Shown: positions 57,241 to 64,000 of the stretch, one piece after another
How the letters are laid out: each line of letters opens with the position of its first letter
How positions within the stretch are numbered: the first letter of the stretch is position 1
Source: Nostoc sp. 'Lobaria pulmonaria (5183) cyanobiont'
Lineage (GTDB): Bacteria; Cyanobacteriota; Cyanobacteriia; Cyanobacteriales; Nostocaceae
DNA length: 64,000 nt
Reading direction: 5' to 3'
Assembly: GCF_002949795.1 (NCBI RefSeq)
Contig: NZ_CP026692.1
Span: forward strand, 1,795,501 to 1,859,500
Notes under the pieces: model-generated
What the model was told of the DNA's origin: nothing
Databases searched by the model: none
The model's input: the letters and a program-made list of their open reading frames with translations, nothing else
Translations under genes and position numbers: made by a program

Positions 57241-58303
57241 ATTTAACAAACACCAGCCCACTATATAAATGAAAAGCTGAATCCCAATTAGTCTGTTCTC
57301 TACGAAACAGATCGATCTGAGACTTTATATGACTCAGCATTTCTGTTTGATCTAATGTTGTATCTGCAAAAGATGTGAAATCTGACCAAATTTTGACTTG
57401 AGGAAGTTGCTGGTCAATCCAACTTGATAAACTATTCCAATTAATTCTGATTGTATTTTGGCTAGCTTGGGGAATAATTTCTAAACCCTGCTGAAATTTA
57501 TAGCCGTTATCATAAAATCGGAGAATGCAGCGTCTACCAGGTATGTGTAAATCACAAAACTGGGCATAGTCTTGTGTTTGAGTTTTCCATTCCAGTTTAC
57601 GGCGGGCATCAACATCTACAACTTGTTCAAAAATTGGCAAAAGTCCTACTACTCTTGCTGTGACTTCTGACCAGTCAAAGGTGAGAGAACCGAGTTGATT
57701 TACCTCGTTACGACAAACAACAGTAGCTTGTGGGGTAGATGCTTGGAAATGTTTGACTTGATAAACTTGAATTTGCTGAATTTGAACTATTGTTGCCCAA
57801 AAGCATGGAATACCAGCCTGCTGTAGCTGTTTGCCATAAAATTTTAGTTCTCCTACTTGGCCAGTGCGATACAACCTCCAGCCACGACTTGGCAGTATTA
57901 ATCGTGCAGTGTAAGGGTCTAGCTGCATAATCTGGGCGAATTTTCGAGACGCTTCTGTTTTCAGTTCGTTACTGAGTGGCTCTAAGACTAGTACGCCAAG
58001 TTCGGTGTTATTTGGTTCAGATTTTGCTTGGGAAATAGCTCTTTGTCTTTCTTCTAGCTCCATTTCTTGTAACCGTCGCAAACCTTGACGTGCGAGCGTT
58101 ACTATTTTGGCATTCCTTGTATCTCGCAGCAGTTGCCGATAAATTTTTTCTGCATCTTGGTGCTTTTCAGTTACTTCACGTAGCCGACCGAGATAATATT
58201 GTACCCAAGGATTTTCGGGTGATTCTTTTTGCAGCTGTTTAAGTAATTTAGCTGCTGTTTGATAGTCTTTATGCTCAAAGGCGATCGCAACTTGCTCAAT
58301 CAT
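57239..58303 (-). CDS. TPR-containing protein of unknown function
   Basis: A 354-residue protein. Residues 1-75 form two tetratricopeptide-like units (AFEHKDYQTAAKLLKQLQKE, NPWVQYYLGRLREVTEKHQD, AEKIYRQLLRD). The C-terminal ~230 residues, starting LDPYTARLILPSRGWRLYRT, are a conserved cyanobacterial domain I cannot name; it includes GELKFYGKQLQQAGIPCFWA and RCILRFYDNGYKFQQG. A scaffold role is inferred. ATG 58303 is chosen; the preceding GTG is one codon upstream. It is followed in the transcript by a heptamer repeat. Confidence 0.65.
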   Translation of the reverse strand: MIEQVAIAFEHKDYQTAAKLLKQLQKESPENPWVQYYLGRLREVTEKHQDAEKIYRQLLRDTRNAKIVTLARQGLRRLQEMELEERQRAISQAKSEPNNTELGVLVLEPLSNELKTEASRKFAQIMQLDPYTARLILPSRGWRLYRTGQVGELKFYGKQLQQAGIPCFWATIVQIQQIQVYQVKHFQASTPQATVVCRNEVNQLGSLTFDWSEVTARVVGLLPIFEQVVDVDARRKLEWKTQTQDYAQFCDLHIPGRRCILRFYDNGYKFQQGLEIIPQASQNTIRINWNSLSSWIDQQLPQVKIWSDFTSFADTTLDQTEMLSHIKSQIDLFRREQTNWDSAFHLYSGLVFVK

Positions 58304-58371
58304 CACTTACTTTAAATACACGCTGGAGTGATGTCTCGCGCAAAATCTCTTTTGCGTGAGCTATAAATCAT

Positions 58372-59145
58372 TTATACTTCACAAGCTGCGGTAATCAAGG
58401 ATAATGCTACTACTGGGGCTGTAACTGCTCTTAGGATGCGGCGACCAAGGGAAACAGGCTGAAATCCAAATGTGATCGCATTCTCGATTTCTTGTGTTGT
58501 CCATCCTCCCTCTGGGCCAGTAGCAATGACAATTGTTTCTTGTCCTATGTCATTTGTCATTTGTCCTTTGTGCTGTAAGCAGTCTTTTAAATGGGGAAAC
58601 TCACCACGTGCTACACAGATATATTGCTGACTGGTTGTAAATGACATAGGCGCTTCGCCTTCCCGCAGGGTATGACCAATGACTAATGACAAACCCGTAT
58701 TAAAAGCAACAGGCTGTAAAATTGTCGGTACGAATGAGCGCTCTGATTGCTCGGCGGCTTCTGTTGCGATGCGCCGCCAGCGTTCGAGCTTTTGAGGACT
58801 AGGATCAAGCAAAGTGCGATCGCTCAATACTGGTGCAATACAAGTTACTCCCAACTCTGTACAACATCGCACCACTTCATCAAATCCATTACCTTTAGGC
58901 AACGCCACCATCAGCGTAATCGATACAGGTAATTCTGTTTCTACTACAAGCGATTCTAAAACCTGGGCTTGTTCCCCAGTTAGCTGCGCTAACCACCATT
59001 TTCCCTTACCATCCATTGCAATAAAGCGATCGCCTTCATGCAAGCGCAACACGCGCCCCAAATAATGTTGTTGTTCTTTAGTGAGTAAAATTTGCCCTTC
59101 TTGAAATTGGGAGGGTGCGATCGCAATTCTTTGCAGTTGAGACAT
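58372..59145 (-). CDS. rsmE: 16S rRNA m3U1498 methyltransferase RsmE, repeat-expanded
   Basis: A 257-residue SPOUT methyltransferase that methylates U1498 of 16S rRNA. N-terminal PUA-like segment (HYLGRVLRLHEGDRFIAMDG), core RSFVPTILQP and the cofactor knot IVIATGPEGGWT / GFQPVSLGRRILRAVTA are intact. Two short stretches, NTGLSLVIGHTLREGEAPMS and LQHKGQMTNDIGQE, have no counterpart in the family and are encoded by dispersed repeat DNA (58541-58692). Both keep the frame, so the protein is longer than usual but probably functional, with loops inserted between core elements. Confidence 0.92.
   Translation of the reverse strand: MSQLQRIAIAPSQFQEGQILLTKEQQHYLGRVLRLHEGDRFIAMDGKGKWWLAQLTGEQAQVLESLVVETELPVSITLMVALPKGNGFDEVVRCCTELGVTCIAPVLSDRTLLDPSPQKLERWRRIATEAAEQSERSFVPTILQPVAFNTGLSLVIGHTLREGEAPMSFTTSQQYICVARGEFPHLKDCLQHKGQMTNDIGQETIVIATGPEGGWTTQEIENAITFGFQPVSLGRRILRAVTAPVVALSLITAACEV
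58541..58692. repeat. dispersed repeats inside rsmE
   Basis: CCTATGTCATTTGTCATTTG with TCCTTTGTGCT at 58544-58574 and ATGACATAGGCGCTTCGCCT, TCCCGCAGGG, TATGACCAATGACTAATGAC at about 58641-58690. These are the same units found in the intergenic repeats (for example 29480-29553), but here they lie in the coding frame. Confidence 0.75.
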
Positions 59146-59158
59146 TTTTCTTAATAAA

Positions 59159-59485
59159 TTATTGCCCTGCTGTAGATATCTGCTGTCTAACCCAGGTACG
59201 GAAAGCGCGAGTTGCTGCTATTTGTCCAATTTTCTTGCTTTCTTGGATAAATCGCGTCATCTCCGTCACCAGCAGAGGCACAAAAGTTGGACTGCGATCG
59301 CTTTGCAAGTATTGTCCACAAACCTTCAATGAGACGGTTTGAATTTTCGTGTGGCATCAACGGGGTGATAATTTCTACTATTCCGTTGTCATAAACTAGC
59401 CTTTTATTCCGCTCACATCCCATATCTGCCAGCTGATGTTTTGCAGCACATCCCTGGTTTCTGCAAATTTTGCTGTCGTTACCAT
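59159..59485 (-). pseudogene. Uma2 family gene, frameshifted
   Basis: Reading from ATG 59485 gives MVTTAKFAETRDVLQNISWQ, a Uma2 N-terminus, and then a stop. A second frame has CERNKRLVYDNGIVEIITPL and PHENSNRLIEGLW. A third supplies the C-terminus (LLVTEMTRFIQESKKIGQIA then AFRTWVRQQIS), stop at 59159. At least two frameshifts and the loss of the central RPD catalytic region mark it as dead. It lies downstream of sulfite reductase and a MITE-like element. Confidence 0.75.
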
Positions 59486-59538
59486 AGTTCATTTTTCCTG
59501 TGGATGTGTTACCTAACTGCATTAGGATTTACACAAGA

Positions 59539-59666
59539 TATAGCAGTCCTATTTGATTCGTGAAAAATATAAAATTTGAAAACGAACCGCAAAGTACGCT
59601 AAGGGCGCAAAGGGAAGAAAGAAAAAAGAGATATATAATTTTCACAAATGATTTAGGACTGCTATA
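59539..59666. mobile_element. MITE-like element, 128 bp
   Basis: Ends are TATAGCAGTCCTA (59539) and TAGGACTGCTATA (59654-59666), exact inverted repeats extending imperfectly (TGAAAAATATAAA against TGAAAATTATATA). TA at each end fits the TA target of IS630/Tc1-type transposases. The core (AACGAACCGCAAAGTACGCT and GGGCGCAAAGGGAAGAAAG) is shared with the element at 40845-40959. Confidence 0.75.
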
Positions 59667-59723
59667 GACACAGATAAATCCATCTGTGTCTATCTGTAGT
59701 TTAATTATCTTCAATTTTTTGGC

Positions 59724-61640
59724 TTACGAAAGATTTTGGAAGTAAGCCTCTAGCGCTTCAGTCACTAACTGAGTCATCGGCTTACCTTGGCTTTCTGCTA
59801 CTCCCTTCAACTTGCTATAAACCTCTTCTTTCAAGTTCACCCGATGACGTGATTTATTTGCACTATTAGCTGTTTGGGGTTCGTAGGTGCTGGCAAATTC
59901 GCGGATAGCATCAAAACCAACGCGATCGCAAAAATCACCAAAACTTTCTTTCGATTTCCGAGATTTCTTAAAGTAAACAAAAATCGGCTCTAGAAAGGTA
60001 TCTAAATCATTATGGTGCAACTTTTCTGTGTACGGTTGCGCCAGTCGAGTCTGATTTGGCGAACCCCCTAACCATAATTGGTAAGATTCTGGGGCGCTAC
60101 CAACAAAGCCCAATTCTGCCAAGTAGGGACGAGCGCAACCGTTGGGGCATCCGGTCATCCTGATCACAAAATGCTCATTTTGTAAACCAACTTTATCTAA
60201 TAGAGCGCGAATCTGCTCTAAAATGCCTGGTATTGCCCGTTCTGATTCCGTGATTGCCAAGCCGCAAGTGGGCAAAGCCGGACAAGCCATTGCATACCGC
60301 ACTAAAGGTTCGATTTTACTAGGGTCATCTCCGACACCGTGACGGCTGAGAATGTCTTGAATAGCTTCCTTGCTATCTGGTTCAATATCGTAAAAAATCA
60401 GGTTGTGGTTGGCTGTCAGCCGGATGGACAAGTTAAACTGCTCAACAATTTCCCGCAAAGCAGTTTTCAGTTGAAACGAACCTTCATCCTTGATTCGACC
60501 ATTGTCAATGGAAATTCCTAAGAATAGCTTGCCATCACCTTGTTCATTCCAGCCAAGGAAGTCGTGATATTTAAACTCTGGCAGTGGTTTGAAGGCTTCG
60601 ACTGGTTTGCCAAAATATTCTTCAACTTGGGTGCGGAATTTATCTACACCCCAATCGTTGATTAGATATTTTAATCTGGCATGACGACGATCGGTGCGAT
60701 CGCCATAATCTCTCTGGGTAGCAACAATCGCTTTCACTATGTCGTAAACGTCATCCTTTGCCACATAGCCAATGGGGTCTGCTAACCTAGCGAAAGTTTC
60801 TTCTTTTCCGTGTGTTCTACCTAAGCCACCACCAGCAAAAATATTAAATCCTTCTAATTGCTTCTTCTTATTGGTAATCACTACCAACGTCAGGTCTTGG
60901 GAATACAAATCAACCGAATTATCTCCTGGCACCGTCACGCAAATTTTAAACTTGCGGGGCATATAGTGAGTGCCATAAATCGGTTCTTCGTTGTTATGAA
61001 TAATTGTGCCATTCCCATTGCGTTGTCGCGCCGCCTTCACCTCTGGGTCTTCTTCAGCACTAATTGCCTTTTCCCCATCTAACCAAATTTCGTAATAAGC
61101 ACCTGTTTGCGCTGAGAGCAAGTCAGCAATATTCTGGGCATACTCCCAAGCATATTGATACTCTGGACGATTCTTAAAGGGGGCTGGTGGTGCCATCACG
61201 TTGCGGTTGATGTCACCGCAAGCTCCCAAAGTCGTACCCAGATTATTGACAATTGTGGCAATTGATGTCTTGAGATTCTTCTTTAAAATTCCGTGCATTT
61301 GGAAACCTTGACGGGTAGTTACTCGTAAGGTGTGGTTGCCATACTCATCAGCTAGTTTATCTAAAGCCAGATATAGCTGCTGTGGTACTAAACCACCGGG
61401 ATTTTTTGTCCGCAGCATAAACTGGTAATCTTTTTCCTGTCCCTTGGTGCGGTTGTCACGGTTATCCTGCTGGTAAGAACCGTGATACTTCAAAAGCTGC
61501 ACCGCATTTTCGGTAAAATGGGTAGTATCTTGAAGGATCTCAGTGGCTACAGGTTCACGCAAAAAATTACTATTTTCCTTGATTCCTTCTAGTTTAGAAG
61601 GCTTACGGCTAGCGATGGGGGAAGGAGCAGATTTTACCAT
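59724..61640 (-). CDS. sir: ferredoxin-sulfite reductase with C-terminal ribbon-helix-helix domain
   Basis: A 638-residue assimilatory sulfite reductase reducing sulfite to sulfide with electrons from ferredoxin. It has [15 protein letters not shown] near residue 104, [16 protein letters not shown], and the siroheme/4Fe-4S ligands CPALPTC and TGCPNGCAR. Its last 42 residues (about 597-638, [36 protein letters not shown]) read as a ribbon-helix-helix DNA-binding motif joined by a short Asn/Ser linker. That suggests a link to DNA, as known for plastid sulfite reductase, but the role is inference. Divergent repeat and gene-poor DNA flank it. Confidence 0.93.
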   Translation of the reverse strand: MVKSAPSPIASRKPSKLEGIKENSNFLREPVATEILQDTTHFTENAVQLLKYHGSYQQDNRDNRTKGQEKDYQFMLRTKNPGGLVPQQLYLALDKLADEYGNHTLRVTTRQGFQMHGILKKNLKTSIATIVNNLGTTLGACGDINRNVMAPPAPFKNRPEYQYAWEYAQNIADLLSAQTGAYYEIWLDGEKAISAEEDPEVKAARQRNGNGTIIHNNEEPIYGTHYMPRKFKICVTVPGDNSVDLYSQDLTLVVITNKKKQLEGFNIFAGGGLGRTHGKEETFARLADPIGYVAKDDVYDIVKAIVATQRDYGDRTDRRHARLKYLINDWGVDKFRTQVEEYFGKPVEAFKPLPEFKYHDFLGWNEQGDGKLFLGISIDNGRIKDEGSFQLKTALREIVEQFNLSIRLTANHNLIFYDIEPDSKEAIQDILSRHGVGDDPSKIEPLVRYAMACPALPTCGLAITESERAIPGILEQIRALLDKVGLQNEHFVIRMTGCPNGCARPYLAELGFVGSAPESYQLWLGGSPNQTRLAQPYTEKLHHNDLDTFLEPIFVYFKKSRKSKESFGDFCDRVGFDAIREFASTYEPQTANSANKSRHRVNLKEEVYSKLKGVAESQGKPMTQLVTEALEAYFQNLS

Positions 61641-61880
61641 TAGACTTGTATAGTATTCTCAATAAAGCATTACGTAGACACCGAATCAGCACCCTTTGGC
61701 TACTTGATCCCCGGTAATCCGGCCGGAATAATGAGGAATATTTTAATTTTACCACGGCAAAAGCCGGCTTTGTCAGTGATGTAATACTTAACAAAACCAG
61801 CTTTTTAAAGTAGTAAGTTTTGAGTGCTGAGTCCTGAGTACTTAAGTAAAGTATAGAGCGAATGAGGACTCAATAATCTT

Positions 61881-62420
61881 TTATTTGAAGCGATAACCAA
61901 TACCACCATTGATGCTAACAGCAGAAGCATCGCTATTTTGGTAGGCACCAAGTCCGACTTTAGCATTAGTGTAGACAAGGAAATTGTTAGCAACTTCCGA
62001 TTCAACACCAGCACCTACCACTACAGAATCTCTGTTACCTATAGGAGTTGGTGAGCCATCTTTCTCTACAAAAGAATAACCACCAGTTAAATAGGCGTTA
62101 GTTCTATTAGCGATAGGTACATCCACAGAAAGTTCTGGAATTATGGCACTTGTTTTATCACTCCAAAGGACATTACCGCGTGCAGAAAATGGTGTATTTC
62201 CTAATTTTGCGCGACCTGTGACATTACCGCCAAATGTGGCATCATCATTGATACCTTGTCCGCCACTGGTAACGCCAGCTGCAACACCAGCACCAACATA
62301 ACTAGCATCAGTACCCTTTTTGGTTTCAGCAGAAGCTTGACCAGCTGATAGAACAAAAGGAGCAACTATTAAGGAAGACAATGCAGAAATTGTCACGAAA
62401 GACTTGAGTAAGCGTTTCAT
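61881..62420 (-). CDS. small outer-membrane beta-barrel protein
   Basis: A 179-residue secreted protein. A Sec signal peptide (MKRLLKSFVTISALSSLIVA ... GQASA) is probably cleaved after ASA near residue 31. The mature part alternates polar and hydrophobic residues with Gly-rich turns (YVGAGVAAGV, ARGNVLWSD, AYLTGGYSFVE, VVVGAGVESEV) and ends in GYRFK, an outer-membrane-type C-terminus with the aromatic one position in. About eight strands fit a small barrel. Substrate or function unknown. Confidence 0.75.
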   Translation of the reverse strand: MKRLLKSFVTISALSSLIVAPFVLSAGQASAETKKGTDASYVGAGVAAGVTSGGQGINDDATFGGNVTGRAKLGNTPFSARGNVLWSDKTSAIIPELSVDVPIANRTNAYLTGGYSFVEKDGSPTPIGNRDSVVVGAGVESEVANNFLVYTNAKVGLGAYQNSDASAVSINGGIGYRFK

Positions 62421-62813
62421 AATTTTTACTAAATTTTGTATTTTTTACTTGTATATTCCAGGTCGAAAATAAAGTGATAATGTTCCAAATGTTTCCCAAA
62501 TATTATTAAAGTAATGTTGCTATTGATGCATAAGCTTTAAAAATAAACTATCCCTGAAAAGAATAATTAAGCTGTTATAATTACTTTCAATGTCTTTTTA
62601 TCCGGGTTATTTGTTCCAAAAATAGACGCTTTGAAAAGTGGCACAATATTTGGAACTAAAACTAAGTCAGGATATGGTAAATAAAATACTCTATTAATAA
62701 TTTTTGCCGAGCTTTTCACAGATGATGAAAAAGTAGGCTGTAGCATCTGTTGCAACAAGCTATAGAAGGAATCTATAAAGTTAATTTTGAGCAATTATTG
62801 TGGAGATTGAATA
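62421..62813. other. intergenic region
   Basis: Divergent spacer between the barrel protein and the ADP-ribosylglycohydrolase. A 75-codon minus-strand frame (62794-62567) lacks gene character. Nothing else recognised. Confidence 0.3.
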
Positions 62814-63755
62814 ATGCTAACCGCTGCAAAAACGTTATCTGGTTTGATGGGTTTATGTGTCGGTGATGCGTTGGGTGTGCCAGTGGAGTTTACTAGCCGT
62901 GCTGAACGAGTAAAATCTCCAGTGACAACGATGTTGGGTTATGGCACATGGAATCAACCACCAGGAACTTGGTCAGATGACAGTTCGTTAAGCTTTTGCT
63001 TGGCAGAATGCCTTTGTAGGGGGTATTCGTTGGATGCTATAGCCAATTCCTTCTGGCGCTGGTACAAGGAGGCTTACTGGACTCCCCGTGGCGATGTTTT
63101 TGATATTGGTCAAACAACCCACACAGCAATTATGCGCCTGAAACAGGGAGTTGTTCCCCATCAGGCGGGCGGTAAGGTTGAAAATAGTAATGGCAATGGT
63201 TCGTTGATGAGAATCTTGCCAATAGCTTATTGTCACAGAAGCTTGACTTTAAGTGAATTGCTGGCGCGGGTGCATGATGTTTCGGCGATTACTCATGCTC
63301 ATGCGCGATCGCAAATGGCCTGCGGCATTTATATTAGTATTGCAGTGGCGCTCTTGGAAGGGGCTGACCTTCAAACAGCTTATCTACAAGCATTACAAGA
63401 CATCCAAACAATTTATTCTGTGCGAGAATTTTTGTTAGAGAAGCCGCATTTTGGCAGAGTTTTCAGTGGTGAGATTGCCAAAGTACCAGTAGAAGAGATT
63501 AATTCTGGTGGTTATGTGATTGATACCTTGGAGTCATCCCTGTGGTGTTTATTAAATAGTTCGTCTTATTCTGAGGCGGTACTAAAAGCTGTTAACTTAG
63601 GCGGAGATACCGATACTACTGCCGCTGTCACTGGTGGGTTAGCGGGAATTTACTACGGGGTGGAAAATATTCCCAAACAATGGATGAACCAAATTGCTCG
63701 TAGACAAGACATTATTTACTTGGCAGAGCGCTTTGCTAGGGCTGTTTACAGCTAG
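62814..63755 (+). CDS. ADP-ribosylglycohydrolase family protein
   Basis: A 313-residue helical DraG/ARH-type hydrolase that removes ADP-ribose from proteins or small molecules. The dimetal site is spread over GDALGVPVEF, GTWSDDSSLSFCLAE, NGNGSLMRILP and LGGDTDTTAAVTGGLAGIYYG. All the expected acidic residues are present. It is probably cytoplasmic. In nitrogen-fixing bacteria relatives regulate nitrogenase reductase, but no such link is seen here. Confidence 0.92.
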   Translation: MLTAAKTLSGLMGLCVGDALGVPVEFTSRAERVKSPVTTMLGYGTWNQPPGTWSDDSSLSFCLAECLCRGYSLDAIANSFWRWYKEAYWTPRGDVFDIGQTTHTAIMRLKQGVVPHQAGGKVENSNGNGSLMRILPIAYCHRSLTLSELLARVHDVSAITHAHARSQMACGIYISIAVALLEGADLQTAYLQALQDIQTIYSVREFLLEKPHFGRVFSGEIAKVPVEEINSGGYVIDTLESSLWCLLNSSSYSEAVLKAVNLGGDTDTTAAVTGGLAGIYYGVENIPKQWMNQIARRQDIIYLAERFARAVYS

Positions 63756-63782
63756 CCCCGATCTTATCAAAAATCCAAGTGC

Positions 63783-64000
63783 TTAATATGCTAATGCTAA
63801 ACCATCAGAACGAGATTCAGAAGCAGCAACTAACACTCCATTATGTCTCAGAATCATTTGACCTTTACCAAACATTATTTCAGAAGCAATTTCCTGATTA
63901 TGACCTCGCTTTTTTAAGCCTGCAATAATTTCAGAACTTACACCCTTTTCTAAAAGGATCTTATTGCCTTCTAAAAATCGCCATCTAGGTGCATCTAAAG
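63783..64000 (-). CDS. ggt: gamma-glutamyltransferase, C-terminal end
   Basis: Seventy-two codons at the right edge, open beyond it, encode the C-terminus of a gamma-glutamyltransferase. LDAPRWRFLEGNKILLEKGV, EIIAGLKKRGHN and FGKGQMILRHNGVLVAASES match the end of the small subunit; RSDGLALAY is the usual last segment (SDGCAVGY-like). The catalytic Thr would be outside the window. Product transfers or hydrolyses glutathione gamma-glutamyl groups, usually in the periplasm. Confidence 0.8.
   Translation of the reverse strand, partial: LDAPRWRFLEGNKILLEKGVSSEIIAGLKKRGHNQEIASEIMFGKGQMILRHNGVLVAASESRSDGLALAY

Noticed and set aside
59529..59714. 61-codon minus-strand frame
   Set aside because: Lies inside a MITE-like element.
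62567..62794. 75-codon minus-strand frame in the barrel/ADP-ribosylglycohydrolase spacer
   Set aside because: AT-rich, no gene character, no start signal.

Overview
The window reads as chromosomal DNA of a filamentous, probably heterocyst-forming cyanobacterium of the Nostoc/Anabaena type. I base this on the many HIP1 octamers (GCGATCGC), ferredoxin-dependent sulfite reductase, a cyanobacterial groESL operon with a CIRCE operator, the Mo-nitrogenase-C-terminal-like protein, the heptanucleotide short tandem repeats, and the dispersed TCATTAGTCATTGG / AATGACAAATGAC repeats. Species assignment is inference; nothing here names the organism. No rRNA, tRNA, CRISPR array, prophage or intact insertion sequence was seen.

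Layout. 1-4.7 kb: a response regulator running off the left edge, a decayed 2Fe-2S ferredoxin-like pseudogene, the CIRCE-controlled groES-groEL operon, a small unknown gene whose start is tandemly duplicated, and a truncated Rpn-type nuclease. 4.9-8.5 kb: a hicBA-like toxin-antitoxin pair, a methyltransferase, and an overlapping radical-SAM / methyltransferase-like pair. 8.6-13.5 kb: urease genes ureD, ureA, ureB and ureC with two extra genes between them, a membrane-anchored unknown and a COQ4-like protein; ureEFG are absent here. 13.6-17.1 kb: an accessory island with a PIN-toxin/antitoxin pair, a bacterial NACHT NTPase, and a divergent small hydrophobic ORF separated from it by a 10-bp-phased GTCA array. 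17.4-25.6 kb: a receiver-kinase hybrid, fatty-aldehyde-type dehydrogenase, a small molybdenum-cofactor oxidoreductase, ribosomal protein L32, a pseudo-orthocaspase (both catalytic residues replaced), and a Mo-nitrogenase-like small protein. 25.8-30.6 kb: a Uma2-family gene and the asd-dapA-rnj group (lysine/diaminopimelate synthesis plus RNase J). 31.5-35.3 kb: tig-clpP-clpX proteostasis operon. 35.4-44.2 kb: hydrolases, FAD monooxygenase, GntR regulator, an S1-domain protein, a desaturase, a SAP-like protein and an SDR. 44.3-52.0 kb: a type I secretion locus (HlyD adaptor, HlyB-like ABC exporter with a degenerate C39 domain, PpiC-type protein) enclosing a signal-peptide-less subtilisin that is a plausible substrate. 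52.4-64 kb: VTE6-like kinase, VOC protein, lipase, a collapsed VIT/VWA gene, TPR protein, rsmE, sulfite reductase with a C-terminal ribbon-helix-helix domain, a small outer-membrane barrel protein, an ADP-ribosylglycohydrolase and the 3' end of a gamma-glutamyltransferase.

The theme I find most unusual is the intimacy between short repeats and genes. Dispersed repeats lie directly upstream of several start codons, supply stop codons or C-termini, and in rsmE and the VTE6-like gene sit inside the reading frame. Two genes also have a decayed duplicate of their own 5' end just upstream. The best candidate for an uncharacterised system is the NACHT gene with its phased repeat array and small hydrophobic neighbour; the secretion locus and the interrupted urease operon come next. 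All functional calls are from reading the sequence and memory of families; no searches were run.
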